DNA of 64,000 nt from Rhizoclosmatium globosum (GCA_002104985.1 MCGO01000011.1:248001-312000); one strand, 5' to 3'. Numbered from the stretch's first letter, positions 25,801 to 41,456 are shown. The notes: a model not told the origin generated them from the sequence alone. Made by a program: numbers and translations.

Positions 25801-28244
25801 CCAGTGAGTTTTGACCAGAATGAAATGTTCACAGGCTTCACTTCTCCTGGTTCCAGGATAACTTCTTCTCCATAATTGACTTCAATCTCATCCGAGCTGG
25901 GATGAAACTTAACAGGAATCGAGTGTTCTTTATCCTTATTTTCCAGGAAAAGCCTTCGAGATACTGAAGAATAATGTATGTCTGTCGGTCTAAATATCAA
26001 GTTAGTGCAAACACATTGATGTTATATTGAACAGACCCAACGTCAATCTTGTGTTCTAGCAATTTGATAGTTGAACCACCCACTCCACGTAATTTGACGG
26101 AGTATACGTCGCCGCCAAGAGCAATAATGTAGAGTGTTTCGTTGAACGAGCCTTCAACGACGGGGCCAAAAATGACTTTCACCGCCTTCTTTTCCTTTGG
26201 TAACAGAGTAGGCTGTGACCAAGAGAAAGGAACTGAAAATGCTGTTTCCTGGTCAGGAATTGTCTGCGAAATCAAAACTATGCAAGGACAGTCAATAGGA
26301 ATATTGCTGTGCAGATAAATAGTTGCGGTTCTTGTTTCGTTTTTAGGGCAAAAGCCAAAGTCTATACAATCAGGGTATACTCTTAGAGCAGGAATGTTAA
26401 AGGCCTTCAAAGAGATTCTATGTAGTTCGTCAATGGGACGTTCGAGCACAGTTAAATAATTACCTTTCGAAAGTGAGCCCTTGCTCTGATCGAATACGAA
26501 TAAAGCCTTGAACTTCGGCATTTTTGCGAGGTTTGTATGGCTGAGGGGTAAAAGTCACATGAATACTACATGATTCCCCCATAACAATTTTGCCAAACGA
26601 TGGAAGAGCAGTGAAGAATTCCGGTGGCGAGACCTATTATTTCATTAAGAATAGCTGATCAAAATAAAGTCGACTTTACTTGAAGATAGAAGCTAATGTC
26701 TTCCGTTGCGGACTTATTCTGAATGAATAGCTCTCGGGTGTGAGGGAAACGATTGAATACAACATTGGGCGGATTCAAATTGAAAGACAACTGATTTCCG
26801 TCAATAAACGTCACGTTTTGAAGACCTTCTGACTCCTTATTGGACAAAGTTTGTTCCGCCTGGAAAGTTGATTCCTGTCTCAACTTGAGATCTGATGGAG
26901 TAACAACGGAACCCTCTTATTGTTAATCGGAATGTTAGGTCAACTCGTTATGAGCTTGAATTTACCTTTTTTTTGAATCCATTGCAGACTTTTGGCTTTG
27001 GGGATCCAAGAGTCTTTGAAAAACGTAACAAGTGGAGCTTTGCCAGAATTCAATGACAGCTCGGTTGGTGTCGAGCAAATTAAGCATTGATTCAGCCACT
27101 GTATGCGTCTCACTGCGTACCCTTGTCCTAATTGAGCACCTGCGGTCTCTTGTGGTTTAAGAACTTCCAACTGGTTGTCTTCGGCCTGCATAGCTGAAGT
27201 CAATGGCAGTGTTGAAACATAAACTTACTTTAGGATACCAGACACTCCAAAATTTTGAAATTTCGGCCTCCAACAACTCCTTGAGCCTCTGGCTAACGCT
27301 GTCTGCAGTCGATGTTTTCGAAACTGGAGAATGGCGATCAGAAGCGCTTGATAAAGTTTGAGAGCCAATCGTAGAATCAGCAGGAATTAAAGACTGTGTT
27401 GTAGAAGAGGCAATATTCATGGATGAAGGTCTTTTCGACAGAGCCTCAAAATGGGCCGGATTTGATATGATATGGATGGATTTTAAAAACTTTCTCTGAA
27501 TTCGTTCACGGTTGAGATTCGTAATTGGTAGAAAGTTTGCTAGGATGTGAACAGCTGCAGTTTTCAGCATTATATGCGTGGTTGGTCGAATGAGAAGACG
27601 CAAAATGCCATCGATGTAGTTGATGAATTCTGGCGTTTTTGCGTCTGGAAGAACAAAGCAACAGGCAATCGCGTGTAAATATACAATCCGAAGTCGAAGT
27701 GATTCATTTGATGTAAATTCTCCGTGGTCAAACATAGTCTGTGCATCTTTTTCAGATGGATTTGTTGGATATACAGTAAGGAATTGGTTGAGAATAGAAT
27801 TGAAGGCGTGGCTGCGAATTGTTGGCGAGAAGTCTTCATCCAAACAGACCGTAGCCATAACTTCTGCAAGAGCTAAAACAGACGAAATTCTATTTGACAC
27901 ATGCTGCCAACGTTTTACGTTAAGACGCGATGTAAGTTTTTGGTGACGACATACCGATTCTGCATTGACAGCATTTGACAACACTTTCACCAAGTCTGTC
28001 TGAAGCTCTAAATCTGCAGTTGTCCTAGATACTGAGCGAGAAGCCATGATAGTCGCCTTCAGAGCGGCGAATCTGAGGACTGGCTCGTCATTTTCGTAGT
28101 TTTCCAATAACACACGCCAATAACTCTCATAATCAGACAGGCAGTAATACCCCTATTCGAGTCTGTCAGTGCACTGGAAAGACGCGAGAATTACTCACCA
28201 AATCATTCGTTAACACATGTGAAGCCTGTATAATCTTCTCCATA
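16878..28244 (-). CDS. HYDIN-like giant multi-ASH-domain axonemal protein
   Basis: A very large protein of roughly 3,500 residues encoded by about 15 exons, read continuously with introns of about 45 to 60 bases. The start is MEKIIQASHVLTNDL at 28244. The first 350 or so residues are all-helical and ARM/HEAT-like (VLRFAALKATIMASRS, TTHIMLKTAAVHILANFL). The rest is a long row of beta-sandwich ASH/PapD-like modules with recurring signatures: LDFGVCRLNRVFRKLI, VDFGVLRVGTKKVFKI, DFGHCMIGKDTISLLPI. The tail is charged and helical and ends FFKYRNDYSAQ. Such arrays are typical of HYDIN and its relatives (CFAP47, CFAP65, CFAP74, DLEC1) on central-pair microtubules of motile cilia. Which paralogue this is cannot be settled by eye. 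It marks a flagellated organism. Confidence 0.72.
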
Positions 28245-28352
28245 TTGTGTTTGTTTTGGACTCAAAAATTGTCAAAATCAAACACGTATTTATTATCAAC
28301 GACTGAATGGAAAAGCTAGAAAATATGAAGAATCAGACTGAAAGGTGTTTTT

Positions 28353-31193
28353 TTAACCAGAGCACATCTCACAGGCTTCTCTGTTATCAATAGAACATGA
28401 AATAGCAGCCATGTTCTGCTCGTTGCTGGTTGCATCTTCGGCCGCCCGCTCACGCTTCACAGCCTCAGCGTCAACGGTAAACTTAATAGCATCAACGGCA
28501 GGACGAGTACGAAGGTAATACATTCCAGTCTTGAGCCCCTTCTTCCAACCATAAAAGTGCATGGAGGTGAGCTTTCCATAGTTGGGGTCAGCCAAGTGGA
28601 TATTTAGAGATTGCGATTGATCTGCAAAAACGACATTAGCAAGATTTGAAGTACGAGTGACGAGAATAAGACTTACCGATGAATGCACCACGGTCAGCAG
28701 CCATGTCGATGATAACCTTTTGAGAAATTTCCCAGACAGTCTTGTAGATACCCTTGAGATCAGCTGGAATAGCGCTGATGCGTTGGACTGATCCATTCTC
28801 AGCAATAATACGGTTCTTCATGGTGTCGTTCCATAAACCAAGTTCGGTCAAGTCCTTCAACAAGTGCGGATTCACAATTTGGAATTCACCCGCAAGAACA
28901 CGGCGAGTGTAGATATTGCTTGTGTACGGTTCAAAACACTCGTTGTTACCAAGAATCTGAGATGTCGATGCAGTTGGCATTGGAGCCATCAACAAAGAGT
29001 TTCGGACACCGTACTTGGCCACCTTAGCGCGAAGAGCATCCCAGTCCAAATCAGAGTTGCTCAAATCAATGTTCCAAAGGTCTGGTTGCAACTGTCCTTT
29101 TGACATTGGGCTTCCTTCGTAAGTTGAGTATGGACCGTCTTTTTCGGCAATCTCACACGAAGCCTCCACGGCAGCGTAGTACATGTTTTCAAAGATCTTC
29201 TTGTTCAGCTCTTTCGCTCCTTCGGAGTCGAATGGAAGACGCATCTTGATGAAAGCATCGGCAAGTCCTTGAACTCCAAGACCGATAGGTCGGTGACGCA
29301 TGTTTGAGTTCTTGGCCTCAATGACAGGGTAGAAATTAATGTCAATGATCTTGTTCAAGTTCTTGGTCATGACTTTAGTGACCTGGCGGAGTTTCTCAAA
29401 GTCGTAAGTAGTCTTGTTCACAACAAAGGCTGGAAGGGAGATAGAAGCAAGGTTACAGACGGCGATTTCGTCAGGAGAAGTGTACTCGACGATTTCTGTG
29501 CAAAGGTTACTGCACTTGATGGTGCCCAAGTTCTGTTGGTTAGACTTGCTGTTACAGGCATCTTTGTACAACATGTATGGGGTACCAGTCTCGGTTTGAG
29601 ACTCAATAATGGCGTACCAAAGCTTCTGAGCCTTGATAACTTTACGGGCCAACCCTTTGCGTTCATATGATTCATAAAGTGCTTCAAACTTTTCGCCCCA
29701 GCAGTCTTCCAACCCTGGCGCTTCACTTGGACAGAAGAGAGACCAGTCACCATTGCTCTCCACACGCTTCATAAACAAGTCACAGATCCAGAGAGCATAG
29801 AACAAGTCTCGAGCGCGGTTTTCCTCTTTACCAGTATTCTTCTTGAGATCAAGGAATTCAAAGATATCTGCGTGCCATGGCTCCAAGTAGATAGCAAAGG
29901 CCCCGGGACGCTTGTTGCCTCCTTGATCCACATAGCGAGCAGTGTTATTGAAGACACGAAGCATCGGAATGATTCCATTCGAATGTCCGTTGGTTCCAGC
30001 AATGTACGAACCGGAGGCACGAATCTTATGAATATTAATACCAATACCACCTGTGATAGTGAAAATGATTAGTTGAAAATATCGTGATGTAAGAAACATA
30101 CCTGCAGACTTAGAAATCATGGCACAACTCTTCAATGTCTCGTAGATTCCTTCAATTGAGTCATCCTTCATTGTGAGAAGGAAACATGAAGACAATTGCG
30201 GATGAGGTGTTCCGGCGTTGAAGAGAGTAGGAGATGCGTGAGTGAAGTATCGTTCAGAGAGGAGGTGGTCTGTGAAATCAGAGCATTCAGCATCTAATAA
30301 ATACATATTTACAGTGAACTTACAGGTTTCAATAGCCGCATCAATATCTTCTCCATGAATACCAACAGAAACTCTCATTAGCATGTGCTGTGGTCGTTCA
30401 GCGACGCGACCATCAATTCGTAGCAAGTAACTTCGTTCAAGAGTCTTGAAACCAAAGTAGTTGTAAGAGTAGTCACGGTCATAAATGATGGCCGCATTGA
30501 GGGTATCCGCATTGGCCATAATAATGTCGTGGGTCTCCTTGGATATCATTGGCTGGTGGAGTCCAGTCTTGGGGTGGCTGTATGCGTAGAGGTCCGACAC
30601 AACAGCAGAGAACTGCTTGGTGGTTTCCTTGTGCAAGTTGGAGACCGCAATACGAGCCGCAAGGGTAGCATAGTCTGGGTGAGTTGTCTATGGATGTCCG
30701 GAAACATGAGCACCTTCATCAACCAAACAAACACAAACCCCAGCAACGCACCGTTAAGTAGGCCGCAGTTTCAGCAGCAAGGTTATCCAGCTCGATCGTG
30801 GTGACGCCCTGGTAGACACCTTGGATGACCTGCGCAAAAAGAGTGGGTCAGTCATGTCCGGAAACCTGCGCCAACGCCCCGAGAAGGAGCCTCCTTCAAA
30901 GCACCCACACCCACACAGCCAACACCAATAACACTCACCTTCTGTGCAATCTGGGCCGCATCGACAAAGTTGGGGTCGAGACCGTAGCAGAGCTTGTTGA
31001 TACGTGCCGTGATTTTGTCAAAGGCCACGCGCTCGCGTCGGCCATCTCGCTTGAGAACAAACATTTGGATATACTCGGGTTGGTAGCGTGGGTTGGTTGG
31101 TCGGGGTCGGAGGCGAAATGGTCCTGGGGTGGAAGCCTTTTCGGGAAGTGTTTTTGTTGTGTTTGATTTGAATGGCGAAACATCTTGTTCCAT
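28353..31193 (-). CDS. RNR1: Ribonucleoside-diphosphate reductase large subunit
   Basis: The catalytic R1 subunit that converts ribonucleoside diphosphates to deoxy forms. The N-terminal ATP-cone reads [18 protein letters not shown]. The ten-stranded barrel contains [47 protein letters not shown] with the catalytic Asn, Cys and Glu, and [20 protein letters not shown]. The C-terminal tail EACEMCSG keeps the swinging CxxC pair that receives electrons from thioredoxin. Introns lie near 28622-28675, 30050-30100, 30290-30325, 30690-30750 and 30830-30940. Codon use is cleaner than in neighbouring genes, consistent with high expression. Confidence 0.93.
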
Positions 31194-31535
31194 TTCAATT
31201 CAACTCTGACTTTCGGACAACACCCCTTCCGTTGAAAAGATGAAAAACGAAAGATGGCAACGGAGGGACCTGTTGAACGTTGTGCTTGCTTGCAGCTGCT
31301 TGATGATGATTTTGCAACTTGAAACGATCTAGATCCAAATTTAGAGGCCAGCTATCTGCTCTTGGCTAACCTATAGTCCTTGCTTTGTGCTTGCTTGGAT
31401 ATCGAAATCGGTCAAACCCGATGGGCCAGCTTCGCAGACAACAAAGTTTCAAACAAGGATTTGAAAAGAAAGACAAAGGAAGAAGAGATCCGATAGACTA
31501 CTTTTCCTTTTATTGAATAACTCAAAAAACATTAA
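31194..31535. other. Intergenic region upstream of RNR1
   Basis: This 342-base stretch contains the promoter side of RNR1 and the downstream side of the secreted-peptide gene. I see no open frame with coding character and no RNA gene. MCB-type ACGCGT cell-cycle boxes were looked for and not found. Confidence 0.5.
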
Positions 31536-31913
31536 TTACTTTCCAACCTTAACTGTGTTTGGAGGGGGTCGCAATATGATGGGCGACCGGCGCATATTGA
31601 ACGATGGCCCTCTTCTGGCAATCACGTTCATCATGGGATTTCTAGCCATAGGTTCACGTCGTTCCGCACCAACAGTTTGAGGACTAACTTTAGGTTTCAT
31701 GAGACTTGGTTCACGCTTGTCATGAACTCTTGTGGGCTGTGTCTTGACTCTCAACAATGGAATTGGGTCTCTTCTCCCGAGACTATGAACGCCGATATGC
31801 TCTGGAAATTGGATTTCACTATCACGAGCGACATTCTTGTTTGTGATATCTGGCAAGGGTAAAGCTAGCGCTGATGCAGCGACAGCAAGAAGAATGAGCG
31901 AGAAGAATTGCAT
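31536..31913 (-). CDS. Small secreted protein with five dibasic-X-Pro units (putative Kex2-processed peptide precursor)
   Basis: A 125-residue product. The start is placed at MQFFSLILLAVAASALA because it gives a clean signal peptide; an upstream non-ATG extension in frame is ignored. The mature part has five dibasic sites, each followed by any residue and proline: RRDP, KREP, RREP, RRGP and RRSP. Kex2-type proteases cut after KR or RR. The released peptides would begin with X-Pro, the substrate of dipeptidyl peptidases such as yeast Ste13. There are no cysteines. I recognise no family. A pheromone-like or KEP-type signalling peptide is possible, as is a cell-wall protein. It is intronless. 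The function is inferred, not shown. Confidence 0.6.
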   Translation of the reverse strand: MQFFSLILLAVAASALALPLPDITNKNVARDSEIQFPEHIGVHSLGRRDPIPLLRVKTQPTRVHDKREPSLMKPKVSPQTVGAERREPMARNPMMNVIARRGPSFNMRRSPIILRPPPNTVKVGK

Positions 31914-31949
31914 TTTGGAATACTTTTGAATGTAGCGAGGATTGTTCAA

Positions 31950-32638
31950 TGTTTTGTCCCTTTCCTTTGTGGTATCTTCCTTTGTTCACGATATATATTT
32001 TTAAATGAGAAAAATAAATAGCACGCTACAACCACAGCAAGAAGCTTTATTTAAGAATCTGAATTTCTGATAGCAGAATCTTCTCCCTTAATGGGATCCA
32101 AACGCGAACAGTCACACGATTTGTGCCTTTCTTCTCTTTTGACTGAACGATGGCTTCGGCTGCGATGCTTTCAATCTTTGGAACAATCAACTGCCGATTG
32201 TAACATTTTCATTCCATCCTTGAACATACCATCTCAGGTGACAACATATTTTTTTCTGATATTCAAGCTTTAAACAAGAACTCGATTAACTCAACTTCGT
32301 GGCATAGGTCCCGAACGTACTGTTGATTTTGATATAATACTGTCATAAAACGCTACCACTGTAGTGACTTTGAGATGGTCTTTTTCCAGGGCTCACCAAT
32401 CCAATTTTTTATTTGTACTAGTAATTGACATACTTTCGTCATTTTTCAATACGTGAATTGAGCAGTTAATTCTTTGCAACAAATCCTGATCTAATAAACA
32501 AATCATCTGTTAAACGCAGTTATACCTGTCGCATAAACGAGTTAATTCAGAAAATTCATAAAGATGAAATCACTGATGAATCGCAGCAGTATTGTGGCAA
32601 AGTGTGCTGTGATGAGACCAATATGATACTGTGTGGCG
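31950..32638. other. AT-rich intergenic region between the secreted-peptide gene and ALA1
   Basis: A 690-base gap, one of the longest in the window. It contains a 60-codon ORF (32091-32273) with no coding character, and poly-A/T tracts near 31990-32040. It probably holds the divergent promoters of the peptide gene and of alanyl-tRNA synthetase. A short out-of-frame ATG at 32623 precedes the synthetase start. Confidence 0.5.
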
Positions 32639-36174
<3,536 letters not shown>

Positions 36175-36246
36175 ATGAGGTTCTTCTTAAAATAAATGCG
36201 AAATATTATCGACAAATTCTGCTGTTGAGATTTTCACTTTGACACA

Positions 36247-36615
36247 ATGTCGTCTGAGGTCAGATTCGAGAGCATCCTAACAGTAGAGCAACGCAATACC
36301 CTTAAAACTGATGCGGTATGTCTCAAAACTTGTTGTGGTTCATTGTAACTGGTTTTAATTTTGACCAGACCCAAACCAGAATCGAAAATGAAATCTACCT
36401 TCGTGACCATCCCGAAATCAAAGACATTCTACATTATTTTATGGGGCAGGTCTTGCTCAAGAAGCCAGAGAATGTGAAGGATTTTGCTGCTGGTCAGTTT
36501 GCCTTCACATGTTCTCTAAACGCAGTATTCTCACCTATATACAGAGCTCTTTTCAGATCCCAAGTTGGCCAAAAAAGTGTCTTTGAACAAGCGCACTAGT
36601 ATTGTCGCAGAGTAA
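36247..36615 (+). CDS. RIIa-domain protein (RIIAD1-like), flagellar
   Basis: Three exons give a protein of about 75 residues: MSSEVRFESILTVEQRNTL, then TQTRIENEIYLRDHPEIK and ILHYFMGQVLLKKPENVKDF, ending ELFSDPKLAKKVSLNKR. The LRDHPEIKDILHYFMGQVL block is the dimerisation/docking helix pair of the RIIa family, as in PKA regulatory subunits and radial-spoke proteins. RIIAD1 proteins are small and consist of little else, which fits here. RIIa proteins anchor to A-kinase anchoring proteins in cilia, so this is probably an axonemal component. It begins 72 bases after the ALA1 stop. Confidence 0.8.
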
Positions 36616-36682
36616 CTGAATAAACCAAGGCTTGTCGTCAAAATTCTCAAATTGAAATGATTTGAATCCATAACTTCAACTT

Positions 36683-38155
36683 TTATGAAAGTTCTTCCGT
36701 GTCAAATGATGGAGTTTCTCCCATCTGTTCACACAAGTCAATCACTTCCTCCCGAGTCACCAAGAGTCTCATCTTTTCCTTCTTGATGAAAACAAATCTT
36801 CGTTCCTTTTCCAAACAAAACACACTCCAAACGTTTCCAGCAGGATCCTCTCTCCAAACGATATCCCCTACCGTCGAATTCAAGTCTTCCTCTTCCCCAT
36901 CTTCCTTCCGCAGCCCAAACAACCGAACAACATCACCTACACGAAATACACCCACATCCCGACAATACCGTTTATGTCGACTATCTTTCCACGCCGCCCG
37001 TTGACACTCACTACTACAATAATACACAGCCTGACACCGTTCACACTGCCTCAAACTAACCCCTTCCACCGACCTCTTCACATGACACTGGTTACACTCA
37101 TGCCCCATCGGAAACCGCTTCCGTTCCTCAACAAGACCACCCCCATACTCATCTGGAAAATCTTCAAACGCATCCTGAGTCGCCCGCTTGATATCCATGG
37201 CAATAAACTCCATCCAGCCCTTCTCCCCAAACACGGATTCGTGCATAGAAACGGTTTGGTAGATGTGAAAGACTTTTGTGGTTTCGAGGAGCGTTGGGGA
37301 GAGGGATTTGAATCTAGACATGGAGGTGTATAGTTTTCGAGGGGCTGGGTTTCCTTGAAGGACTGTGAGGAGGTAGCTTAGGTATGACCCGATTGCGCGG
37401 TAATATTCGTGTTCGTCGTTACCCTTTTCGAGGGTGTTTACAAACTCAAAGTCTGTGGGTGTTGGTGCGACAGTGTATCCTTGCAGCAAGCTGCCCAGGT
37501 AGAAGAACAAGCAATTGTCTTTGAGTGGATTGATGCGTCCCTTGATTTTCGTGGAGGAGTTGATTTTGACAACAGTATTGATAACAAGTGTTCGTGTTTC
37601 AGAAACTTTCTCGGATTCCAAGAGAGCCGTACACTGCTGATAAATGTAAAACGCTTGTGAGTTCCAGCGGAACGGAATCGCAGTATTCAGATCGGTAAAG
37701 AGAGATTCGTAAGGTGTGACATCAGTTGATGACGTGGAGTCTATCGTCTCCGTAGCACGCAACAGCAGCTTTCCAGGTGTCAACGAGTCCACGAGAAACT
37801 CAATCGCGGCTTTACAGACAACATGGTCCTTTGAAGCTCCAATATCAAACGTTGACAAATGCGATTTTAGTGGAAGCGGAAGATTGAGCAGATCCAGGGA
37901 CGTCAAGTGGGTCATCATTGAAGAAAGGAGAAATGATTTGAGGGTGGAAGCTGAAGAGGGCAGTTTGCTGTATTCCACGAGGCATCTTGTGAACATGTCG
38001 CCAAACCGTTTCTGCTCAATTAGGCTTCGCACTGCCACCTGAATACTGTCGGCATCGGGCTGTACCTGTGTCTATCTTAATGTTGAGTAAATGTTACCAA
38101 TGGAAGCGGCGGTTACCGGTGATCGAGCAGAGGAGGGCCGCTTCTTGCCTGCCAT
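36683..38155 (-). CDS. MYND-type zinc finger protein
   Basis: Two exons (38117-38155 and 36683-38065) join MAGKKRPSSARSP to VQPDADSIQVAVRSLIEQ across a 51-base intron that starts GTAACC. The N-terminal 300 residues are helical and without a recognised family. The C-terminal third carries a MYND finger, from CNQCHVKRSVEGVSLRQC through QAVYYCSSECQRAAW to HKRYC, with all eight Cys/His zinc ligands. MYND fingers bind proline-rich peptides. A small beta-rich tail follows (GDVVRLFGLRKEDG). No SET domain is visible, so it is not a typical SMYD methyltransferase. Confidence 0.75.
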
Positions 38156-38314
38156 TTTGGTTTGGTTGAACTTTGCCTGGACTTCGTTAACAATCGGAAA
38201 ATACAAACAGGCACGCTTTCTCCCATGTATATTTTTGATATGTAGGAGATACTCTTTATTTCGTCGATTCTACGTTAGTTTCTCTCCTTTTTCCCAAGTT
38301 ATCATTTGTTTGAA

Positions 38315-38637
38315 ATGGGCCTGTTTAGCGATCCCGAAGGACTTCCAGACCCAGCCAAGTACTGTTCCGCCCAACGAGACGCCGCCAACAAGTGCATGTC
38401 CGATCTCAACTTTGACCGGTATGCACGATATCCGAGCCCTTTGTAGTTACGCAAAACCAACTAAACACCAACTATGCCAGTGAGCAATACCGCACCAAAT
38501 GCAGCCATCTCTTCAAAGCCGTGCGGGATTGCAGAGACAGCTGGAAGAAACTCAAGAAGGACTTGACAACGTACGAAAGGACTGGAGTACTCCCAGCAGA
38601 CGCTTCCATTCCAGAACCCTCGCAACAGCCAAAATAA
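38315..38637 (+). CDS. Twin CX9C mitochondrial protein (COX23/CHCHD7-like)
   Basis: Two exons joined by a 62-base intron (38419-38480) encode about 86 residues. The first CX9C is CSAQRDAANKC and the second is CSHLFKAVRDC, each a helix of the CHCH hairpin, followed by DSWKKLKKDLTTY. Such proteins are imported by the Mia40 relay into the intermembrane space. The second helix plus the W-K-rich tail is closest to COX23/CHCHD7, a cytochrome-oxidase assembly factor. The N terminus (MGLFSDPEGLPDPAKY) has no presequence, as expected for this route. The paralogue assignment is moderate. Confidence 0.68.
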
Positions 38638-38704
38638 AACGACCCATCATTGAAGCAATCATATTCCTGGAAACGACATATACAAATAATGCAGTTTTTA
38701 ATCA

Positions 38705-41345
38705 TCAAAACTTGTTCTTCTTGGCCAAACTCTCCTCAAACCCACCAACACCACCACTCCCATCCGCTTTCCTCTTGACTCCACCTGGTAGCCCAAACGC
38801 AATTTTCCCACGTGCACCGGACGGGGCCACACTCCCCGTTCCTTTCGCAATACTCGCCGTTCCAGCGACACTTGAAGTCCCACCAACACCACCACCACCC
38901 CCAGCCTTCTTGAGCTTTTCCTTCAGCTCTTTTGCCTTGGCAGCAGCTTCCAGCCGTAACCGTCTCTTTTCCAAAAGCGCCTTTTCTTCCGCCGCAACGA
39001 CATCTTGCGGCAACGATCCACGGTTTCCAACACCCAACACTAAATGTGCGGTTTTGGCGGATTTAGTCTTTTCGAGGAGCGCAGACGCGGTTTGGAGGGG
39101 TGTATCCGTTGATTGCATTTTGTTGAGTTTGGCTCTATTGAAGGGGGTTTCATGGTTAATTTTTATGGCAACAACTTTGCGGGGGGATAATACTCAACTC
39201 GTCATCAATCTTACGCAACAGCTTTTCCGTCTTCATTTTACCGCTTCCATGACCATGGAACTTGTGCGACAGTTCTCGGAACGCTTCTTTTGCGTTCAAG
39301 TTGCGGCCGTACTTGTCATTGTATTTGAGCTGTACGTCGGGGGTATAGTTTCGAAACCGTTCTTCTAGTTCCCGTAACCTCTGTCGTTCCATGGCGCGTT
39401 CCTCTTCCTCCAGTCGCCATTCTTCTTCGGCGTCTTTTTCGTTGGCTCGAGAACCCTTCTTTTTACCTTCTGCTCCTTTCGCCTTGTTAATCTCACGCTG
39501 CAATGCCTTCTCTCGTTCCCTCAAGATTTCTCGCTTTCGCTCTTCAACACGCTGTTTGGCAATCCATTGTGCACGTTCTCGTTGACGTGCTTCACGTTCT
39601 AGTTGTTCAGAATCCGCCTTTTCGAGGAATCCTTGCTTGGATAAGAGTTTCAAGGTTGCCGCGAGACCACCACTAATCAGAGGCTCTTCTTCAATTCCGG
39701 CGTGAAGTTCATGATCCTCATGATCTTTTGCATCATGATCCTCATCGATAGGTCCGGTAGATTCCATCATTTCTTCTGTCCAACCTTCTCCTTCCTCTTC
39801 GTCAGGTTTGGCATCTTCATCCATCGCAACAGTTGGCCGCTCGTCCTCGTCTTCTTCGTCGCTATCTTCATCTCTCTGTCGACGACGTCCAATAGCACGA
39901 GATGTAGAGGCAGCAGTTGTAGAAAGATTGTTTACAAACTCGGAGGTGGCAGAAAGAACCAGCAAATCTTCTTCTTCCTCGTCATCATCATCATCATCAT
40001 CATCATCGTCATCGTCATCGCCTTCCATATTTCCAGAAGATTGCTTAGCAACAGCCGCGGCAGCAGCTTGTTCCTCATCCACCTCTTTGGCTGCTTGCAG
40101 AATTTCTTCGGCAGATGGTGGAGCTGGTCGTTTCAGTTTTTTGTTTGCCAAGTTTCTGGCTCGAGAGAGAGCAGATTGCAAGTCGTCGTCGTCGACAAAA
40201 TTCACGTCATTGACGTTGGATGACAAGTTACTTCGAGCAAAAGAGGGCTCTTCTGGCTTTGAAGCACCGGCGGTGTTGGAATCCTCCATATTGACGTCCT
40301 TAGAATCATCGTCTCCTTCCTCGTCTCCAGCTCTAAGAGTCGGCCAGTCTGGCTCTGTATCTCGTGAGCGACTATTCTTTTTCGAGGAACTCTTCTTTTT
40401 CTTTTTGGGCTTCATGAAGGCAACAGCCTCTTCTTGTGTATAGTAATCCTTAATTTCCTGCATTTTTTCATATTCAAGAGTAACAGCTTTGGTGGTACCG
40501 CCAAGAGCATTCATGGCATCATTTTCAGATGTGTCTGGAGCTTTGACGCGGCCTCCATCTCCGAGCACGAAACCAGCCTGTTCTTCTTCTTCGTCATACT
40601 GAGCAAGCAGAGAGCGTTTGTTTCCAGGAGCAGAGAATTCATCGTCATCGTATGCGTTGTAGAGAGGTTTCTTTGCCTTGTTTTTGAGATTTTGTTGGAG
40701 GCGTTCCTTTGCGGAGATGGCCGCCGACACGAGTTCGTCCTGGTCGTCGTCGTCGCCGTCGATGTCCGTGATTCGCTTGTCGGCCAGCACGAGGACGTCG
40801 TCTGAAATGTCGTTCAGGTTGTGAGCGACACGCAGGCCCTTCAAGTGCGATTCGTCGTAGTTTGCGATTGAGTCGAGGTCGTCGAGTTGGGCGCGTTTCT
40901 TTTTAGCGAGGACCTTTGCGTTTTCGGCGGCCTTTTGTTTGTGCGCGGCGGCCCAGGCGAGCGCGTCGCTTTGTTCGTCGGCGCCGTCGTTGAAGTCGCC
41001 GTCGTTGAAGTCGCCGTCGTTGAAGTCGCCGAGCCCTTTTCCCGACAGAGTCCGCGTGGCTTTTTCGCGATTGTCGGCGGCCGCGATTCGACTGAGCAGC
41101 TCTTTTCGGGCGGCGCGAACGGCGAGTCGCTTCTTTTCGGCGGCGAAGTTGGACGCTGCGACGGCGTCTTTCGAGGACCCGCGTGTCTCAGAAAGCGGCT
41201 TGAGTCCGAGGCGTGCTCGGAGTTTGTTGGTTTCATCGATCGAGAGCGAGATCTGGTAACGGTGTTTTGTTTAACTGTAGTTAAATGGAGTTAAGGAACA
41301 CATGGCTACCTCTTCTACTACTGGTGCTTCCTCTGTGTCGTTCAT
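38705..41345 (-). CDS. SNU66: U4/U6.U5 tri-snRNP protein SART1/SNU66
   Basis: A spliceosomal protein needed for tri-snRNP integrity. The first exon MNDTEEAPVVEE and a 57-base intron (41253-41309) lead to ISLSIDETNKLRARLGLKPL, the family N-terminal signature. The middle is highly charged with an Asp run (about 40020-39979) and three tandem GDFND units. The last intron (39135-39198, donor GTTGAG) joins FHGHGSGKMKTEKLLRKIDD to LNKMQSTDTPLQTASAL, exactly the order found in human SART1. The C-terminal extension is Gly-rich (AGGGGGVGGTSS) and ends GGFEESLAKKNKF. The gene is intact over its whole length. Confidence 0.85.
39979..40020. repeat. Trinucleotide (ATC/GAT) microsatellite inside SNU66
   Basis: Repeated TCA/TCG units on the plus strand encode a run of about 13 aspartates on the minus strand. 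It stays in frame, so it is tolerated as a flexible acidic linker. Its length may vary between isolates. Confidence 0.8.
40983..41030. repeat. Three tandem 15-base repeats inside SNU66
   Basis: The 15-base unit GCCGTCGTTGAAGTC occurs three times in a row, giving GDFND three times on the minus strand. The copies are identical, so the expansion is recent or kept homogeneous. It is in frame. Confidence 0.85.
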
Positions 41346-41456
41346 GCGGTGTGCTGTGTGGTTGGATGAAGGTTGGTTTGGACGGACTGCGGATGGATGA
41401 GAAAAAAATGGATGAAAGAAATGACTACGAAAAGTAACCCATTAATCTCTATTCTT

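Noticed and set aside
32091..32273. 60-codon ORF in the large gap before ALA1
   Set aside because: No signal peptide, no family and no biased codons; consistent with chance in a 690-base gap.
39808..40443. Long Ser-rich ORF on the plus strand
   Set aside because: Antisense shadow of the Asp/Glu-rich part of SNU66; serine runs arise from reversed Asp and Glu codons.
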